Positions 63,200 to 64,000 of a stretch of 64,000 nt of DNA are shown here, one piece after another. The position numbers and the translations under genes are program-made. The stretch is from Gaiellasilicea sp963784895 (GTDB lineage Bacteria; Actinomycetota; Thermoleophilia; Gaiellales; Gaiellaceae), in assembly GCA_963784895.1 (NCBI GenBank), contig CAWATM010000011.1, forward strand, positions 62,001 to 126,000. Direction: 5' to 3'. Under the pieces are notes generated by a model. The model was given only the letters and a program-made list of their open reading frames with translations. It ran no database searches and was not told the DNA's origin. Every line of letters begins with the position of its first letter. The first letter of the stretch is position 1.

Positions 63200-64000
63200 G
63201 TGGTTCGCAAGCTATTCATCGGAGGGCTGCTCGCCCTGGTCTTCGCCGCGCCGGCCGTGGGTGCCCCGACGACCCTGATGCCCGGCGTCACCTACGAGCG
63301 CGGCGTTCAGTTCACCCCACACGGCCCCGTCGCGATCCACATCGTCCGCGGGCCTCGGCCGACCGGTCTCTACGCGCTGCGCCCGACGCTCTCGAACGAG
63401 GCGATCCAGGGCGTCGAGCGCGTCACCTCGATGCAGAAGCGGCTCTCGCCGGGCGCGACCATGGTCGGCGTCAACGGCGACTTCTACGCCGACTCCGGCC
63501 GGCCGAGTGGCGTGCTCATGCGCGACAACGTCGTCGAGAGCCCGCCCTACGGCGACCGCTCCAGCACCGGCGTCACTCCCGAAGGCGGGCTCGACGTCCG
63601 CCGGATCGAGTTCTTCGGCACCTGGCGCGGGCTCGGCCAGCGCCGCACGCTCAACGACCTCAACCAGGCGCCCGGGCCGAATGGAATCTCGCTCTTCACG
63701 CCCACCTACGGCACGACCACGCCGCCGCAGTCCGGCGTGACGGAGGTCGTGCTCGCGCCGTTCCCGGCAACGGCGCCGAACACCGACCTGCTCGGCTCGG
63801 TCGTCCAGGTCGCCTCCGGCGGCGGCACCGCGATCCCGCGGGACGGCGCCGTGCTCGTCGCGCGCGGCACGGCCGCCCAGCGGCTGCTCGAGGAGTCGCC
63901 GGTGGGGACGTCGGTGACGCTGCGGCTGATCTTCCGGCCGGAGTGGACTGGCGTCACCAATGCCGTCGGCGGCGGCCCGGTGCTCGTGCGCAGCGGCGGT
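63200..64000 (+). CDS. Secreted phosphodiester glycosidase (NAGPA-domain) protein, 3' part cut off
   Basis: 267 codons to the window end without stop. The GTG start gives a signal peptide (VVRKLFIGGLLALVFAAPAV). The NAGPA/phosphodiester-alpha-GlcNAcase domain shows TMVGVNGDFYADSGRPSGVL and, near the end, VTNAVGGGPVLVRSGG, the two most conserved motifs. Bacterial members probably remove sugars or exopolysaccharide phosphodiesters outside the cell. A longer repeat-bearing C-terminus may follow. Confidence 0.82.
   Translation, partial: MVRKLFIGGLLALVFAAPAVGAPTTLMPGVTYERGVQFTPHGPVAIHIVRGPRPTGLYALRPTLSNEAIQGVERVTSMQKRLSPGATMVGVNGDFYADSGRPSGVLMRDNVVESPPYGDRSSTGVTPEGGLDVRRIEFFGTWRGLGQRRTLNDLNQAPGPNGISLFTPTYGTTTPPQSGVTEVVLAPFPATAPNTDLLGSVVQVASGGGTAIPRDGAVLVARGTAAQRLLEESPVGTSVTLRLIFRPEWTGVTNAVGGGPVLVRSGG

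Noticed and set aside
1..64000. CRISPR arrays, tRNA or rRNA genes, phage or complete insertion sequences
   Set aside because: No spaced direct repeats, no recognisable cloverleaf or rRNA blocks, and no transposase or integrase were seen on reading; a covariance search was not possible.

Overview
The window is very GC-rich (roughly 70% by eye), gene-dense actinobacterial DNA. Deep-branching Actinobacteria of the Thermoleophilia type (Gaiella or Solirubrobacter relatives) fit best. Supporting traits are GTG/TTG/CTG starts, a futalosine-type menaquinone pathway, an acVLRF1-type release factor, a cytochrome b6/IV-type bc complex with a fused cytochrome c, and many promoters whose -10 box lies directly in front of the start codon. 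This placement is inference. I see no rRNA, tRNA, CRISPR array, phage or complete insertion sequence.

Layout. 0-9 kb: a cut-off DtxR-type regulator divergent from mqnD, then thiolase, aldehyde dehydrogenase, an MFS transporter, a compact M20 amidohydrolase, a cupin and a membrane class III nucleotidyl cyclase. 9-18 kb: gamma-glutamyltransferase, DUF3830, and a purine-catabolic locus made of two divergent arms. One arm carries 8-oxoguanine deaminase-like, hydroxyisourate hydrolase, OHCU decarboxylase and PuuD cytochrome-c urate oxidase genes. The other carries a three-subunit xanthine dehydrogenase. 18-23.5 kb: a YdcZ-type membrane protein, an EthD protein, two enoyl-CoA hydratases, a SelW-like selenoprotein gene with an in-frame UGA and a SECIS-like hairpin, an AidB-like acyl-CoA dehydrogenase, a secreted protein and acVLRF1. 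23.5-29.3 kb: mutS2 divergent from ppa-proA-proB, then an NlpC/P60 hydrolase. 29.4-32.4 kb: paaABCD phenylacetyl-CoA epoxidase with a divergent TetR regulator and an operator. 32.4-35.3 kb: a lipid kinase, an esterase and an S41-like lipoprotein. 35.3-39.7 kb: a branched-chain 2-oxoacid dehydrogenase operon (E1alpha, E1beta, E2) that also holds an amidase and a HIRAN protein. 40-48 kb: membrane and envelope proteins, pcm, GtrA, two membrane glycosyltransferase-like proteins, YmdB. 48.5-59 kb: hemB-hemL, two unknown genes, then ubiD-qcrA-qcrB-qcrC-ubiX-menG-prenyl synthase-VOC-mqnA. 59-64 kb: a decayed hydrolase, a lower-GC secreted protein, mqnC with a translationally coupled unusual radical-SAM gene, and the start of a phosphodiester glycosidase-domain protein.

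How the genes work together. Xanthine is oxidised to urate, which PuuD oxidises while passing electrons to a cytochrome c. The menaquinone genes (mqnA, mqnC, mqnD, ubiD/ubiX-like, menG, prenyl synthase) and the bc complex build the chain that could receive such electrons. The paa genes, both hydratases, the thiolase and the acyl-CoA dehydrogenase point to CoA-thioester catabolism of aromatic and fatty acids.

Most notable: (1) the SelW-like gene with in-frame UGA; (2) about two dozen starts preceded at 6-11 nt by TANNNT, indicating leaderless mRNAs, with three pairs of abutting or overlapping back-to-back -10 boxes; (3) the C-x8-C-x2-C radical-SAM gene coupled to mqnC; (4) inverted palindromic repeats flanking the E3-binding domain of the E2 gene; (5) genes whose natural start seems to be CTG or another non-standard codon, with proA the clearest case.
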